Shown in pieces: positions 26,085-37,300 of a stretch of 64,000 nt of DNA. The notes under the pieces were generated by a model that saw only the letters and a program-made list of their open reading frames with translations, made no database searches and was not told the origin of the DNA. The position numbers were made by a program, and so were the translations under genes. Origin of the DNA: an uncultured Rubripirellula sp. (GTDB lineage: Bacteria; Planctomycetota; Planctomycetia; Pirellulales; Pirellulaceae); the NCBI GenBank assembly GCA_938075415.1, contig CALJHC010000025.1, positions 1-64,000 on the forward strand, given 5' to 3'. The first letter of the stretch is position 1, and every line of letters starts with the position of its first letter.

Positions 26085-29000
26085 TCACGGAGTTTCCGGC
26101 AGCCACGAACCTGTCTTTGCTATCAAGTGGTCGATGATCTGACGGGAGTTGTCGGTTTCACCGCCTGCGATCGTCAACTCTTCGGAAGCAGGTTCAGTGG
26201 TATCTGAGTGGTTCAGGCACCCTGACTCGCTCCTTCGAGAAGCCTCGGGGGTAAGTTCCCGTTTTAGGTTTTGGGGACCAGAGGATTTTGTCACAAAGGT
26301 ACTGAAACTGATTTTCTCTTTGGGTTTGACCGTCCCAATCGCGATGTGAGTCATGTCAGGAAGAGAAATGGAAGTGATGCGTGATCGCAGATTACGTGTG
26401 ACTTGGTTACCAGCTGCCTGAATATGGTGGGCCGGGACCGCTGCGTTGGCTTCGATCATTTCACCGGATGGCTGATCCGATGACTCACGGTTCAAATCGT
26501 TGATCACTCGCAATGCGTCCAAGGCAGTGACTCGATTATCAGCATTGTGGTCGAAGTAGAGATTGGGCCAGGTTGAAACCTGCGAGATCGCCATCAAATT
26601 CTGACTTTCGTCTGAGTGTCTGCCCGACGAAATTTCATTGATAATTCTCAAGGCGTCAAACGCAGAGATCTGACCATCATTGTTGACGTCACCTGGACGG
26701 AGGTAATTGTGCCAGAGCGATGGCGTAGCGACTTGCATTCGCATGCCCGTCAGAATTTCATGTGAGGCTGGTAAGAGCCAGATTCCATTTGAGAAGACGG
26801 GGTCGTTCAAACGCCAATCCTGAGCATCCGTGACTTGGACTGTATCGCCAGCGGATGTGTGAATATCGATTTGCTGGACCGAAGGTGACAACCGCTCGAC
26901 GACCTCTTGGTTTAGCCGCAGCGTCTGCTGGGTATTTGAAGTCAGGTCCAGCTTGCGAAAACGGGACAGATTGACAGGTGAATTGGATGTCAAATCAATC
27001 AACGGTTGGCCGCCAATCCAGATGATGGTATTTCCACCAAGATGACCGTCGATGTTGTATTGCTTATTTGTCGCAAGGATCGCTTGATCCCAGTGAAGAG
27101 TGATGCTTTGGTTGCTGAGATTACCTGCGATCGTCAATTGTTGAATGTCCACGGGCGAGACAACCAAGCTATCGAGGTCTCCCTGATTGAAGGTGATCAA
27201 GTCATCGTTAATGCTTAACGAGGCGTTGGGGGTGACCCATTCAACAGAGGCGTTAGTTTGGTCTGATCCGAGTAAAAGTGAGATCGCATAGTCCTCCACC
27301 TCACCATCAGCGGCAATGCCATTTGGCGACAGTTCACCGGTGGTGCTAAGTCTTAATCTAACGAAGGTTTCACCTGATACCGCATGGGCTGGAACGACGA
27401 AGTTAAGCAGGTTTTCACCCGCGGTGATCACGGTCGATTGATGGATTTTTTCATCTGAATCCAGCCAGTCTCCGTCTTGGTTGAAATCAATCCACGCATC
27501 AAGTTTTCCCGATTCACTCGCCTCGACCATCCAGCTCGCGATCGATGCGGACTGTGAACCCGCAATTGGTGTTGTCAGTACCAGCAGCCCATCATCTTCA
27601 TCGCCCACCGCATTCTCGCTCGCTTGGCCATCAATATCGTTATCAACCTGTTCGCCAAGAAACAGGGAGGAAGGTCGATGGCGCGCTCCATTTTGAGTTA
27701 GCAAAACGGGGTAAGATGAGGGTGCATCGCCAAAGTCAAAGGGACCCACCACGTTGATGTTAGTCGTGGCTTGCGTGACGTTGAAATTCTTATCGTCGTT
27801 TGGAAAAAAGTTAACGGACAGTATTTGTTCGGAACCGGAGGTGAGAATGGTTCCGGCTGCAGGTTGGTAAGTGAATGCTCCGGCTTGAGTGGACGTCGCA
27901 TTGAGCTGCTGGTTGCTTAAAGGTTGTCCCGAAACGATATCCTCCGGTGTTGGCCAATGAATTTCCGGCGTTGCCTTCTGTATGTCGAGGTAGACCGTTT
28001 TGGTCAGCGTTGCATAATTCGGTGAGTCAGGGGCGAACGTTACGGTCAGTGGTCGAGCCGTGGCTGCATCGAGAAGAATTCCCAACGGGGGCGAATAGGT
28101 GAAGGAGCCCGGGAGATTGGCAGTGGCGTTGAGCTGTTCTTCACCAAGCAAGGTTCCGTAAGTGATTGGGTTTGGATTTTCCCACGTAATATTCGGCTCG
28201 GCAGGGGTGACGTTAATGTGGACCAATGCAGGCGCATTGGTGTAGTGCACTTTATCTACGGGAATAAAGATGGTGGTTAAGGCTTGGTTCTCGCCTGCAT
28301 CAAGAATACTGCCTATCGTTGGGTTGTACTGAAAGCTTCCAGGTAATTCAGCGGTCGCGTTGAGTTGGATTCCGCTTAAGGGGGTTCCATAGGAAATTGA
28401 CGCGGGTTGATTCCACGTTACCTCAGGCACTGCACGATTAACATCGATTTGCACCTGCATTGCGACTTCAGCGTATCGGACGAGATCGTCTGGAATAAAA
28501 TGGACGGTCAGTACTTGGTTCTGCCCCGGTTCCAGCCGGGTACCGATTGGTGGTGTGTAGGTGAGTGTGCCAGGAAGATTTGCGATTGCATTGAATTGGG
28601 TTGAGCTCAATTCCACGCCGAACTCGATTGGGTCGGGTGTTGGCCAAGTCACCAGAGTGTCTCCAAAGGTTTCCACCGACCCGATGTCAATGATTTCATC
28701 GAGTAAACGCGGGTGCCCAATACCACGTTGATCAAAGGAAGAGTTAGCGATCGACTCACTAAGGTTTGGGTTCCCAGCATCGATCGCGGGGCTGTGTGCG
28801 AACATGGAATGCGTCCGTGTTGCGCCACCATGATGTTTGAGATCAGATAAATGCGCGTCAATCACTGCGCCAACGAGCGAAGACCCAATGAGGTTGCCAG
28901 TTGAATCGGCGATTGGCGAATGAGTCAGGGAGGTTCCGAGGTTGTCACCGATCAGGTTGTGCGCAAAGGAGTTGGATTGAACAGCGAAGCCGCCATCCGC

Positions 29001-31766
29001 CAAATCGGGTGCTGATCCCGAATCATTGTTTTGGGCGAGGATTGTGTGTTGAAGATTCAGGAAAGTGTTGTCATTGATGACGCTCGCCAGTCCACCACCT
29101 TGATTTGCCGCGGTATTTTTCGTGATGGTGCTGTGGCTGAGGTTGAGTGAGCCAGCCTGGATGTGGATACCGCCGCCGGAGGCGTTTAGCGTTGTTTGAT
29201 TTTGCGAAACGGTGCTGTTGGTGATTTCCATGTCAGTGTTGGTTGCGTGGACACCACCACCATGTGCCTGATCACCATGTGTGGTATTTTCCGCGATGGT
29301 GCTTGAATCGATCAATCCGCTGGAATGTGCCAGCCAGATTGCGCCGCCTGCAGCAGCCGACCCGAGGGTTTGATTATCGAATAGCTCAGAGAAACTCAGG
29401 TCTAAGGAGGAAAGAGAGGACGCTATTGCGGCGCCGGCAGAGTTAGCTCCATCGGTACGATTTCCGGACAGCTGCGACTGCGTAACCTGTACGTTTGCCG
29501 ATTCTGCCCAGAGTCCTGCTCCCGGTGAAGAATCACCTGAGGTTAGATTATCCCGAAGCTCGACATCCCGAGCGGTTAATTGTCCGTCTGAAATCCAGAT
29601 TCCGGCACCGGGCGCAAAATCCCCGTTTGTCTGGTTGCCGGTTACGACAACGTGTTCCAGTGCAAGAAGTCCATCCGAATCAAATCTAATGCCAGCACCT
29701 GAATCGCCGTTAACATTCAGTGAGCCGCCAGTGATTGACAATTTCTTGATTGAGACATCGACTGACTGACCAACGATGTTAAAGACTCGGGAAAACGATG
29801 CCGCATTGATACTGGTCAATGTGCGGCCAAGCCCTGTGACGGAAAGACTTTCTGAGACGGTAAGTTGACCAAGGTGCGATTCGATCTGCATTTGTCCAGC
29901 CAAGCCGCCTGCAAACACAATATGATTCGCTCCGGGGGTCGTGTTTGCCAAGAAAATAGCCTCTCGCAAACTAAGATCTTCCATCTGTTCCGGGTCAAGG
30001 ATATCCAGCGTGGAATCGAGCTCGTCTTGCAAGGTTCTGACAACGAGAGTGGCATCGTTCACATCAACTTGCACGGTAGCATGAGACGAATTCCCACTGT
30101 CATCGATTGCCGTGAAAGTAACCTCCGTGACACCAAAGGGTAAATGTGCTGGGCTGGCGGTAAAAGTGAGTTCCGCATCAGCAATGTCGGCTGCTGAGGC
30201 TTTCAGAGAGTCGAGGATTTGCAGATTCTTGATGTCTGCGCCGTCGATCAAATTGGAGTCGACTGACAGCGTCGCTGGCGGTGTGAACGTTGGTGCAGTG
30301 GTGTCCTGGATCAGCACGGTGCTCGATTGTGAGTGTGCATTATCGCTGAAGTCTTTTGCGGTAAACGTGACACTGGAGGAGCCGATTGGAAGGTAGGTGG
30401 GTGAATCATGGGTGATCGTTGGATTCGTATCAACGATGTCGGTGGCGCTAGTGGTGATGGGTAATTGGGCAAACGGAAAACCAAAGGGGCTGGTTGCTTC
30501 GATCGTTAGCTGCAGGGGTGTCACCAGCAGGTCGGGCGGTGTCGTGTCGACGACGTTCAAGCTTGGTGAAACGACCGTGACGTTTCCCGACGCATCGCTG
30601 GCGGTCAAGGTCATCAAATGGGAACCCAGTGTTAGTTCGGTGGGTAGGCTGTAAGAGAACGTGGGGTTCACATCGAGAAGGTCGGTCACGGTGACCGAAG
30701 AAAGATATTCATCAATTGGGGTTGAGGTGCCGGAGTAGCCAGAGGGGGAGTCGGCTTCCAGCGTCAGGTTGGCTGGAGCGCTGATGATGGGCGGCTCGGA
30801 TTCTCGCATGGAAAATCCAAGGTCAGTCAGAATTGCCTTTTCCAGCAAGGTCAGTTCCTGGGGAACTTCACGATCCACCAATGCATGAGACATCAGGTGC
30901 GTGATTGGCGAGAAAATGAAGGAGGATCCAGGGTACCCTTCGCTATCCAAATGAGAAACGCTGGACTCAAGATAGAAGGTGGAGGGTGAATAGAGTGGGA
31001 CTCGACCGCTGTAGACGGATTTTGTCATTGGTCCATCGAAAAATAACCCTCCGTTGGGGCCTTTGCCACCGACGCTGTGAATGCTCCACGCAGCAGCGTC
31101 CATCTGAAATGCGGTTGCAGAATTGGGGTCCGGGTCGATGAATCGATTGCCCTCGACATCACTTACGAACTTGTCGAACACTGACCAGGAACCTGGCGTG
31201 GTGATGCCTTGACCGTTGTCGTCGCTGCCATTGGCTCTGGTCGCGCTGGTAAATCCAAAGGTATGTAGTAGTTCGTGGATAATGACAGCTTGGAAATCAA
31301 TCTGATCGTCGGCGATTCCTGCTGAGGGATCGGTCTGGTAACTGAAAATATCAGCTTGGTCGAAAAAGAAGATTTGGAGTTGGCCGTCCGGCAACGTGCC
31401 GTTGAGATCGTTTTGATTCAGAACTTTTTCTGGGACGAGTTGGTGAGTGAATCCGCCTTGAGGTGGTTCAGTTCCACCGGCCGAACTCGCCGTCCCAATT
31501 GCTGATCCATCGAACTCGAATGATCGAACGTCAAACACCAGGCTGGCATCGTGTAGAAACCAACTGCCCAAGCGATTTGCTGCTGATTCGATGGCGTTTC
31601 GATAGATCGATGATTCAGTCGGATGATTGAAGCCAACAGGTTCTCCCGCGATGAAATTGAATTCAAAGTCTACGGCAAGCAATCTTCGGCTTTCCAAGTT
31701 TTCAAATCCGAGTCTCCGCTTGCGTCGATTGTCGGGTCTGCGGCTTCGGTTCATGCTCTTGCTCAT
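26085..31766 (-). CDS. Giant secreted metalloprotease-like protein with HYR, beta-helix, MBG-like, GEVED and dockerin domains
   Basis: 1893 residues. The N-terminus RRKRRLGFENLESRRLLA is the planctomycete LEPR-XLL-type export motif. A zinc metalloprotease-like domain follows (about 35-320): HELLHTFGF (H164, E165, H168) with SHLDSEG (H272) as the likely distant third ligand and THLMSHAL as the Met-turn-like region, like leishmanolysin-type enzymes. Then three HYR/cadherin-like modules (about 325-600, each opening near APANLTLEADSP or VTPLQLTIEATSP), a parallel beta-helix with choice-of-anchor features (about 605-1060), four MBG-like repeats of about 75 residues (each beginning like VTWPTPDPI), a GEVED domain (FDFGDAPSSYP to GEVEDYAISL), and a dockerin pair (DVNNDGQISAFDALRIIN; DHNADNRVTALDALRVIN) about 110 residues before the end. 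No cohesin is in the window. Likely cell-surface or extracellular; target unknown. Confidence 0.85.
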   Translation of the reverse strand: MSKSMNRSRRPDNRRKRRLGFENLESRRLLAVDFEFNFIAGEPVGFNHPTESSIYRNAIESAANRLGSWFLHDASLVFDVRSFEFDGSAIGTASSAGGTEPPQGGFTHQLVPEKVLNQNDLNGTLPDGQLQIFFFDQADIFSYQTDPSAGIADDQIDFQAVIIHELLHTFGFTSATRANGSDDNGQGITTPGSWSVFDKFVSDVEGNRFIDPDPNSATAFQMDAAAWSIHSVGGKGPNGGLFFDGPMTKSVYSGRVPLYSPSTFYLESSVSHLDSEGYPGSSFIFSPITHLMSHALVDREVPQELTLLEKAILTDLGFSMRESEPPIISAPANLTLEADSPSGYSGTSTPIDEYLSSVTVTDLLDVNPTFSYSLPTELTLGSHLMTLTASDASGNVTVVSPSLNVVDTTPPDLLVTPLQLTIEATSPFGFPFAQLPITTSATDIVDTNPTITHDSPTYLPIGSSSVTFTAKDFSDNAHSQSSTVLIQDTTAPTFTPPATLSVDSNLIDGADIKNLQILDSLKASAADIADAELTFTASPAHLPFGVTEVTFTAIDDSGNSSHATVQVDVNDATLVVRTLQDELDSTLDILDPEQMEDLSLREAIFLANTTPGANHIVFAGGLAGQMQIESHLGQLTVSESLSVTGLGRTLTSINAASFSRVFNIVGQSVDVSIKKLSITGGSLNVNGDSGAGIRFDSDGLLALEHVVVTGNQTNGDFAPGAGIWISDGQLTARDVELRDNLTSGDSSPGAGLWAESANVQVTQSQLSGNRTDGANSAGAAIASSLSSLDLSFSELFDNQTLGSAAAGGAIWLAHSSGLIDSSTIAENTTHGDQAHGGGVHATNTDMEITNSTVSQNQTTLNASGGGIHIQAGSLNLSHSTITKNTAANQGGGLASVINDNTFLNLQHTILAQNNDSGSAPDLADGGFAVQSNSFAHNLIGDNLGTSLTHSPIADSTGNLIGSSLVGAVIDAHLSDLKHHGGATRTHSMFAHSPAIDAGNPNLSESIANSSFDQRGIGHPRLLDEIIDIGSVETFGDTLVTWPTPDPIEFGVELSSTQFNAIANLPGTLTYTPPIGTRLEPGQNQVLTVHFIPDDLVRYAEVAMQVQIDVNRAVPEVTWNQPASISYGTPLSGIQLNATAELPGSFQYNPTIGSILDAGENQALTTIFIPVDKVHYTNAPALVHINVTPAEPNITWENPNPITYGTLLGEEQLNATANLPGSFTYSPPLGILLDAATARPLTVTFAPDSPNYATLTKTVYLDIQKATPEIHWPTPEDIVSGQPLSNQQLNATSTQAGAFTYQPAAGTILTSGSEQILSVNFFPNDDKNFNVTQATTNINVVGPFDFGDAPSSYPVLLTQNGARHRPSSLFLGEQVDNDIDGQASENAVGDEDDGLLVLTTPIAGSQSASIASWMVEASESGKLDAWIDFNQDGDWLDSDEKIHQSTVITAGENLLNFVVPAHAVSGETFVRLRLSTTGELSPNGIAADGEVEDYAISLLLGSDQTNASVEWVTPNASLSINDDLITFNQGDLDSLVVSPVDIQQLTIAGNLSNQSITLHWDQAILATNKQYNIDGHLGGNTIIWIGGQPLIDLTSNSPVNLSRFRKLDLTSNTQQTLRLNQEVVERLSPSVQQIDIHTSAGDTVQVTDAQDWRLNDPVFSNGIWLLPASHEILTGMRMQVATPSLWHNYLRPGDVNNDGQISAFDALRIINEISSGRHSDESQNLMAISQVSTWPNLYFDHNADNRVTALDALRVINDLNRESSDQPSGEMIEANAAVPAHHIQAAGNQVTRNLRSRITSISLPDMTHIAIGTVKPKEKISFSTFVTKSSGPQNLKRELTPEASRRSESGCLNHSDTTEPASEELTIAGGETDNSRQIIDHLIAKTGSWLPETP

Positions 31767-31775
31767 TTGTAACTT

Positions 31776-31795
31776 GCGAAAGTGAATCCTTTCGC
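31776..31795 (-). promoter_or_regulatory. Inverted repeat in the leader of the giant protein gene
   Basis: GCGAAAG and CTTTCGC form a perfect 7-bp inverted repeat with a six-base spacer, ten bases upstream of the minus-strand ATG at 31766. It could be an operator or an mRNA hairpin covering the ribosome-binding site. No protein partner is known. Confidence 0.35.
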
Positions 31796-31927
31796 GTTTC
31801 GCTTGAATCTTGGTCTAAAAACCGAAGTTCATCAAATATCCGCTGGTTTCTGAAATCAAAAAAATACGAGAGAAGCGATTCAGGAATCGAACTGGATTCT
31901 CTTTGCCTACAATCTTTGTACACCTGC

Positions 31928-31961
31928 TGGTTTCGGGAATGAATTGGTTTCGGGAATGACT
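31928..31961. repeat. 17-bp tandem duplication
   Basis: TGGTTTCGGGAATGAAT followed by TGGTTTCGGGAATGACT (one difference) in the divergent intergenic region. Confidence 0.9.
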
Positions 31962-32635
31962 TGGTGAAAGGTAGTCTTTTGTTTTTAAGATCGACTGACT
32001 TTCTCAGGCTTGCTTTGTCTTGGATAGCCGATTGTTCTTCGGCTTTGACCCGACAGGAATCTTAACGGTGCCTGTTTTGGAGGTTTCTGTCAACGTCTTC
32101 GGCTTGTTTCGCAGCGATGGAGTTTGATCTTCCGAGGGGTGAGCAGGGGCCCGGTGTTGACGGTTTTCTGCTTGCCTTCCGCGTGAGCTTATGACGACAG
32201 ATTGGGCGGTATGGTTCCCTGCATGTGTGATTGCGGGTGTGTTCATTGTTTCGCGGTGCCACTGGCGATTCGCTTTTTCGCGGTGATATTCAACTGATTG
32301 AAGGGTTCGTCGGAGAATCGGCGTTGGTTGATTTGCGTTCTTGAAACCGTCTGATTTGAAGCCGAATTGGCTTGGTTTTTCGTGGTTAGCGATGTTTCCA
32401 ACGGATCAGTTTCAGGACGGATGCAATAGGACGGTGGACGTTGGTGTTGCCTGTGATTCACGCCTGAGTTGTGATACGCGAGTAGGAATTCGTAGGAAGA
32501 TCATTGGATCTGCCCTGCGTGGCTGGTTTTGTTGTCTGGAAAAGTGCACGGGAGACACCTTGGGCAGGTTCGATCCTGTAGACTGTCGGTTGAGTTTCCC
32601 GACATTTTTATCCTTATTTTTGAGAAGCCTCTGCA

Positions 32636-34141
32636 ATGCGTTTTGTGTTCCAATTTGGTCGCCTCGTCTGTGCCGTGGCGTTGCTAGCCTCATTCGCGGC
32701 GACGTGCGGCACAGCTGCTGAAAAATCGAAGCCAAACATCGTCTTTATTTTGGCTGACGATTTGGGGTACCGTGAAATGGGGTGCTTCGGTCAAGAGAAG
32801 ATCAAAACACCGAACTTGGATCGATTGGCAACGCAGGGTATGCGTTTGACGCAACATTACAGCGGGAACGCTGTTTGCGCGCCATCGAGGTGTGTTCTGA
32901 TGACCGGTATGCATCCCGGCCACGCTTATGTTCGGGCTAATAAGTCGACACCACCGGAGGGCCAGTGGCCAATTCCCGATGAAGACGTAACGATTGCTGA
33001 GTTGTTGCAGCAGCAGGGCTACACCACTGGAGCTTTTGGTAAATGGGGGCTTGGTGGTCCCGAGTCCACGGGTCGGCCTTTGAACCAAGGAGTGACCCGA
33101 TTTTTTGGATACAACTGCCAGGCCCACGCGCACAGTTATTACCCCTCGTACCTTTGGGACGATGATCAGCATTTCGCCCTGAGAAATGATCCACCCGTTC
33201 CTGGTCACGCCTCCCTTGCCGAGGGAGCGGATCCCTCAGACCCGCAGTCCTATGAACAATTCAAGGGGCAGGACTACGCACCGGATCGAATTCATGAACA
33301 GGCTATGCAGTTCATTCGCGATCATCAGAGTGATCCTTTTTTTCTCTACTACCCAAGTGTGATTCCGCACGTAGCGTTGCATGTTCCTGATGAAGAAATG
33401 AATCCATATTTGAGTCTTGGTTGGAATGATCCGCCATTCACCCGGGGTAAGGGATATGGCTATACGCCGCATTTCACTCCCCGCGCAGCCTATGCGGCAA
33501 TGATTACACGACTGGATCGTTATGTTGGTAACGTTTTGAAATTGTTGGATGAGTTAGGAATCGCCGATAACACGCTGGTTATTTTCTCGAGTGACAACGG
33601 AACCACGCATTTGGACCAAGAGGTGGACTATCGGTTTTTTGAAAGTGTTGGTGAGTTGCGTGGTCTAAAGGGATCGCTGTACGAGGGTGGTGTTCGTGTT
33701 CCAACTTTGGTTCGCTGGCCCGGTCGTGTCTCCGCGGGTTCACAAGATGACTTTGTCAGTGGGTTTGAGGATTGGATGCCGACCATTTTGGATGCGGTGG
33801 GCGCAGTCCAATCGGTGCCAGAACGTTGTGACGGTGTCTCGCTGTTGCCGACACTTGTTGGAAAGCAGCAGGCAGATCGGTCGTATCTGTATCGTGAGTT
33901 CCCAAGTTACGGTGGCCAGCAAACAATTCGCGTCGGTGATTGGAAAGCCGTTCGGCAAAATATGACCAAAGGCAATCTTGAAGTAGAGCTTTACAACATC
34001 GCCAAAGACATTAGCGAGTCCAACGATGTTGCTGATGAACACCCCGATGTTGTTGAGCGACTTACCAAGATGATGGCCACTGTCCGGACGCCCTCGACGG
34101 TGTTTCCGCTGATTCCCATCGACCCGCGGACTGCCAATTGA
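32636..34141 (+). CDS. Secreted sulfatase (arylsulfatase family)
   Basis: A 501-residue protein with a signal peptide (VCAVALLASFAATCGTAAEK). It then has the sulfatase start PNIVFILADDLGY (metal-binding D41, D42) and the C-x-P-S-R modification motif CAPSR with C81, the Cys converted to formylglycine by a maturase (not in the window). Further signature segments are FGKWGLGG, VIPHVALHVP, VIFSSDNGTTHLDQ (Asp/Asn metal ligands) and the C-terminal WKAVRQNMTKG. It should hydrolyse sulfate esters, most likely on polysaccharide, outside the cytoplasm. The gene is first of a plus-strand run with two PSD1 and two DUF1501 genes, but the 226-base gap to the next gene leaves cotranscription open. The start ATG has only a weak ribosome-binding site. 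Confidence 0.93.
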   Translation: MRFVFQFGRLVCAVALLASFAATCGTAAEKSKPNIVFILADDLGYREMGCFGQEKIKTPNLDRLATQGMRLTQHYSGNAVCAPSRCVLMTGMHPGHAYVRANKSTPPEGQWPIPDEDVTIAELLQQQGYTTGAFGKWGLGGPESTGRPLNQGVTRFFGYNCQAHAHSYYPSYLWDDDQHFALRNDPPVPGHASLAEGADPSDPQSYEQFKGQDYAPDRIHEQAMQFIRDHQSDPFFLYYPSVIPHVALHVPDEEMNPYLSLGWNDPPFTRGKGYGYTPHFTPRAAYAAMITRLDRYVGNVLKLLDELGIADNTLVIFSSDNGTTHLDQEVDYRFFESVGELRGLKGSLYEGGVRVPTLVRWPGRVSAGSQDDFVSGFEDWMPTILDAVGAVQSVPERCDGVSLLPTLVGKQQADRSYLYREFPSYGGQQTIRVGDWKAVRQNMTKGNLEVELYNIAKDISESNDVADEHPDVVERLTKMMATVRTPSTVFPLIPIDPRTAN

Positions 34142-34367
34142 ATGAAGGCTCTGCCAATCGGTTGAGTGACCTGGTCTTGGTGGATTCGAAAGCAGAAACT
34201 TTGCAACCATTGCTAGGTTTGCCCCTATTCACTGAGCGGATTTCCTATGCCTATTTCCATAGCGGATTTGCGGCGCATTGCCGCTTGGGCCAGGGTTGTT
34301 GTGGATTATTCATGCAACGTCTCGTCGGGCTCGGCGGCACCGTTGGAGCTTCTTTTGGTGGGGAGAG

Positions 34368-37300
34368 ATGACAGGAAGGATCATGATTCATTCGGAAACC
34401 TTTTTGACTTTTCAAGTCACATCGAGCCGACTTCCTGGTGCGAAGTTGAGCGGTGGTCTGAAAACAGTGCCGTTTTCACGCAGAAGATTGCAACCCGCGG
34501 GATGTGTTGGGTTGCGTCTGTTGTTTCTGGGGCTTTTGTCACAGGCGATCTTTGCTCCAGATTTAGCGTATGCCGAGGTTGATTTTTTTCAGGAAAAGAT
34601 CTCGCCGATACTGGCCAATCGATGCATCGGGTGTCATGACGGAAGCGGAGAAAGCGACGTGCGTCTTTCGTCGATTAATCATCTGCTTGATGGGGGCTGG
34701 GTGGTCCCGGGTGACGATCAAAGCAGTGAATTATTCCGATTGATTGAGGCAGTGGATGGAGAACCACCGCGAATGCCACCGGAGGGTGATCGCGTATCTA
34801 AGGCTGAGATTCAGCTTCTACGACAATGGATCAATGGGGGTGCTGATTGGCCTGATGATGCCGTGATGCGATCGTCGGCGAGAGCGGATTTATCATGGTG
34901 GTCTTTACAGCCCATTGTTGCAAAATCAGATCGTTCAATTGATGCACTGATTGACCATCGTTTGCAGTCAGTGGGTTTAGAGCGAAGTGGACGAGCCGAC
35001 CGTGAGGTGTTGATTCGCCGCCTGCATTATGACTTACACGGTCTTCCTCCTGATCCCCAGCAGATCAGACGGTTTGTTGCAGATGAAAGTCCGGATGCGT
35101 GGAGACAATTGGTCGACAGGACGCTGGACTCGCCCCGTTACGGCGAACGGTACGCGAGTCATTGGTTGGACTTAGCGCATTACGCTGACACCCACGGTTT
35201 TGAGAGAGATAAACGACGGGAGAATGCTTGGCGTTATCGCGATTACGTGATCGACTCTTTCAATCAAGATAAGCCCTATGACGAATTTTTGCAGGAGCAG
35301 ATTGCGGGTGACATTTTGCGGCCGAATGATTTTGAATCGATCGTGGCGACTGGTTTTCTGGCCGCTGGTCCGTGGGATTACGTTGGGCAAGTTGAGACAA
35401 AGAGTCCGGTGTTGCGTCGCTCGGCAAGGTCGCTTGATTTGGATGATATGGTCACTCAGGTGATGACCTCGGCAACGGCCATGACCGTTCACTGTGCGCG
35501 ATGCCACGATCATAAATTGGACCCGATTTCTCAGAAAGATTACTACCGATTGCGATCGGTTTTCGCTGGGGTAAAGCGAGGTGATCGTGTCGTGTTGAAG
35601 TCGGCGATTGAAAAGTACAACGCAGAGAAAAAACGCTTGGAAAAATCTCGATCTGAAGTGGCTTATCGGGTTGCGCAGCTAGAGGGAGAGGGGTTGTCGT
35701 TGGCAGATGTTGTTGGCGGTGGTGATGGCTTGGGGGCGGGAGACTTTCGTTCTGGGATTGATCCCAGAACAGCCAAGGTGCAGACTCGCGATTTTGGTGC
35801 GTTGGGTAACGTTGTGACGAACCGCTTCACCCCATCCCCCTTTCCATTTGTTGACGGGGTTGTGATTCCTGACGGAGTGGATAACCAGCAAACGATTCAG
35901 GTGTCGTCGACCGGTTTGACAGTTCGAGGCATTCCCTCGACCTCGGGCGCGGCGTGGGATGTCATTCGAAATGGACCGGTGGCCAGTCAGCATTCCCCCG
36001 AACTTGGCGGCGTGAATTTCACGGAAGCTGGCCACGATCTAATAGGGCTGCACGCCAATGCAGCGATTACGTTTGATCTGGACGCCATCCGGTTGGCGAT
36101 GGATTCTCATGAGCTAACGTTTCGATCACAACTAGGCTATTTCGGTGCCCAAGGGGGGAATCAGGCTGATGTCTGGGTTCTGCTTGACGGAAGAATTGTG
36201 CTTGATTTTCCTGGACTGAAGCGTTCCGACGGTTTGAAGGAAATTGGGTTGAAGTTATCTGAGTCAGAAAGGTTCCTTACGCTGATGGCGACCGATGGCG
36301 GTAACGGTTATGCCCATGATCAAATCGGTTTTGGCGACCCCAAGATTGTGAATGATTCAGTCAAGTCATTGAGCCGCGTGGAGTTCGAGCAACTGACCCG
36401 GCTGCGAGCCGAAATGGAAATACTAGATGAGGCGATCGAGATTCTGGGACCGCCGCCGAGGGTCTTTGCGGTGAACCCGATAGAGCAACCGGAAGCGGTA
36501 AGACTGCTGCGTCGAGGTGATCCTGAAACACCCGAGGGTGAGGTCTTGAGTCCCGGGGCGTTGACGTGCGTCAGTGGTGTTTCGTTTTCGATTGAAGATG
36601 ATGCGGCGACCGAGGGTGCCTACCGAGTCGCGTTGGCAAAATGGCTGACCGATATCAAGCACCCTCTTACCTATCGTGTCATCGCCAATCGTGTTTGGCA
36701 GTGGCACTTTGGTGTTGGGATTGTGAAGACGTCAAGTGATTTCGGGTTCGGTGGGTCCAGGCCGACTCACCCGGAACTTCTCGACTGGCTTGCCCATCAA
36801 TTACGTCGATCGGGTGGTTCGCTGAAGGCATTGCATCGTTTAATTCTGCTGAGTGAAACGTATCAGCAAAGTTCGTTTGTTGACGCGGGGCATGCTGCAT
36901 TGAAGTTTGATGCGGAGAATGAGTTGTTGTGGCGGCAGAATTCCGTGCGACTGCCGGCCGAGGCAATACGAGACTCGATTCTCGCGGTCAGCGGTAAGTT
37001 GAATCTGAAAATGGGAGGGCCAGGATTTGAGGACTTCATTTACAAAGAAGCCTATGCGCCAATCTATCAGTATGTTGTTGCTGACGACCCCAGTTTGTGG
37101 AGGCGAAGTATTTATCGCTATGTGGTCAGGACAACGCCCAATGAATTTCTTAGCACCTTTGACTGTCCGGATCCGGCCACTTTCACCCCGAGAAGACTGG
37201 CAACCACCACTCCATTGCAATCACTTGCCTTGTTCAATAACGAATTGGTGCTTCGGCAAAGTGAATGGTTCTCACGTCGTTTAAAAAGTGAAGTAGGCGA

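Larger units (their letters stand above)
31767..32635. other. Divergent intergenic region
   Basis: About 870 bases between the giant minus-strand gene and the plus-strand sulfatase; both promoters must lie here. It holds an inverted repeat next to the giant gene start and a 17-bp tandem duplication at 31928-31961. Frames on both strands have no recognisable protein character. Confidence 0.4.
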
